From assembly GCA_029248825.1 (NCBI GenBank), contig JAQWIP010000097.1, positions 1 through 14,056 on the forward strand: a DNA stretch of 14,056 nucleotides. Reading direction: 5' to 3'. Position numbers and translations under genes: made by a program. The notes beneath the pieces were generated by a model. The model saw only the letters and a program-made list of their open reading frames with translations, ran no database searches and had not been told where the DNA came from. Every line of letters begins with the position of its first letter. The stretch's first letter is position 1. The stretch is from Alphaproteobacteria bacterium. GTDB lineage: Bacteria; Pseudomonadota; Alphaproteobacteria; RS24. Of the stretch, positions 13,263 to 14,056 are shown piece after piece.

Positions 13263-14056
13263 ATGAGTGCAAACCTATCTTCGCTACTTTATCTCGCCTC
13301 TGGCGTATTCTTTGTTCTGTCGCTGCGTGGCTTGTCGTCACCCGAGACATCACGCCAAGGCAATTACTTTGGCATGGTCGGTATGGCGATTGCCATCGCC
13401 ACCACATTGTTTTTGCTGCAAAGCAAAAACATGGAAAGCTTCGGCATTATTGCAGCCGGCATCGGCATTGGCGGGCTTATCGGCGCCATAACCGCGCGTC
13501 GCATTGCGATGACCGACATGCCCCAACTGGTGGCTGCTTTTCACTCGCTCGTCGGCTTGGCTGCCGTGCTGGTGGCTTGGGCGGCGTTTTTATCGCCCGA
13601 GGCTTTCGGCATTGTCGATGCCAATGGCCATATTCATGCGGCCAGTCTGGTGGAAATGTCCTTAGGAGCGGCGATTGGTGCCATTACTTTTTCTGGTTCC
13701 ATTATCGCTTTTGCCAAATTGCAAGGCACGATGTCGGGCGCCCCGATTATGCTGCCGCAGCGTCATGTGATTAACCTTATTCTCCTGCTGAGCATTATTG
13801 GCGGCATTGTCTATCTTTGCATGGACCCTGCCAACCAACTGCCAGAGGTATTTTTGTTCATTACGGTGCTGTCGTTTGTTATCGGTTTCTTGATCATCAT
13901 CCCTATCGGTGGTGCCGATATGCCTGTGGTTGTTTCCATGCTGAATTCTTATTCGGGTTGGGCGGCTGCTGGTATTGGTTTCACTTTGGGCAATCTGGCG
14001 CTCATCATCACCGGTTCTTTGGTCGGCTCTTCGGGCGCGATTTTGTCTTACATCAT
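13263..14056 (+). CDS. pntB: NAD(P) transhydrogenase beta subunit PntB (truncated by window edge)
   Basis: Membrane domain plus NADP(H)-binding domain III of the transhydrogenase. I translated 264 residues from ATG 13263 (AGAGG at 13249-13253); the frame is open to the last base, so about 200 residues including all of domain III are missing from an expected 460-480. About eight membrane helices are visible. Conserved features are AAFHSLVGLAAV with H94 (equivalent to proton-channel His91 of E. coli beta), and GGADMPVVVSMLNSYSGWAA with D219 and N228 (E. coli Asp213 and Asn222). GSSGAILSYI ends the fragment. Nothing suggests damage; the truncation is the window boundary. Confidence 0.96.
   Translation, partial: MSANLSSLLYLASGVFFVLSLRGLSSPETSRQGNYFGMVGMAIAIATTLFLLQSKNMESFGIIAAGIGIGGLIGAITARRIAMTDMPQLVAAFHSLVGLAAVLVAWAAFLSPEAFGIVDANGHIHAASLVEMSLGAAIGAITFSGSIIAFAKLQGTMSGAPIMLPQRHVINLILLLSIIGGIVYLCMDPANQLPEVFLFITVLSFVIGFLIIIPIGGADMPVVVSMLNSYSGWAAAGIGFTLGNLALIITGSLVGSSGAILSYI

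Noticed and set aside
1..14056. Mobile elements, CRISPR, tRNA, phage or defence genes
   Set aside because: I saw no transposase or integrase motifs, spaced repeats, tRNA-like folds or toxin-antitoxin pairs; apart from the 206-bp and 186-bp gaps the window is filled by ordinary genes.

Overview
The window looks like chromosomal DNA of an alphaproteobacterium of moderate GC content. Four features support this: a three-gene proton-translocating transhydrogenase locus (pntAA, pntAB, pntB) preceded by a 50-residue aa3-type cytochrome oxidase subunit IV; a Pcs-type phosphatidylcholine synthase; a 41-residue B-type ribosomal protein L36; and a surface-polysaccharide locus based on GDP-deoxyhexose. 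The genus cannot be told from sequence alone. I see no insertion sequences, CRISPR arrays, tRNA or rRNA.

Region 1 (1-4889, minus strand) is a compact operon for a fucose-containing glycan, read gmd, fcl, GT4 glycosyltransferase, O-antigen ligase/polymerase-like protein, then a WecA/MraY-type polyprenyl-phosphate sugar-1-phosphate transferase cut by the left edge. Gmd and Fcl convert GDP-mannose to GDP-L-fucose. The transferase should start the lipid-linked chain, the GT should extend it, and the Wzy_C protein should polymerise or ligate it. Three of the four junctions are overlaps or a 4-nt gap.

Region 2 (4890-5095) is a divergent control region of about 206 bp with a plausible promoter on each strand, a C7 tract, a 10-bp direct repeat and two tiny leader reading frames.

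Region 3 (5096-8185, plus strand) holds a second, divergent GDP-mannose 4,6-dehydratase-like gene, joined by a TAATG overlap to phosphatidylcholine synthase and followed by an MFS transporter. It converges, with a 2-nt gap, on a minus-strand alpha/beta hydrolase (8188-9159).

Region 4 (9160-11371, plus strand) starts with a good sigma-70-type promoter for a cysteine-free L36 gene, followed by a membrane-anchored alpha/beta hydrolase and an N-formylglutamate amidohydrolase-family protein.

Region 5 (11372-14056, plus strand) is a bioenergetic unit: oxidase subunit IV, then pntAA, pntAB and pntB (truncated by the right edge), which make NADPH at the expense of the proton gradient. PntAA carries a roughly 49-residue Lys/Ala/Pro tail resembling histone H1, which is the most unusual single feature here. 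I did not find a convincing wholly new system; the best leads are this tail and the coupling of the second Gmd paralogue to phosphatidylcholine synthase.
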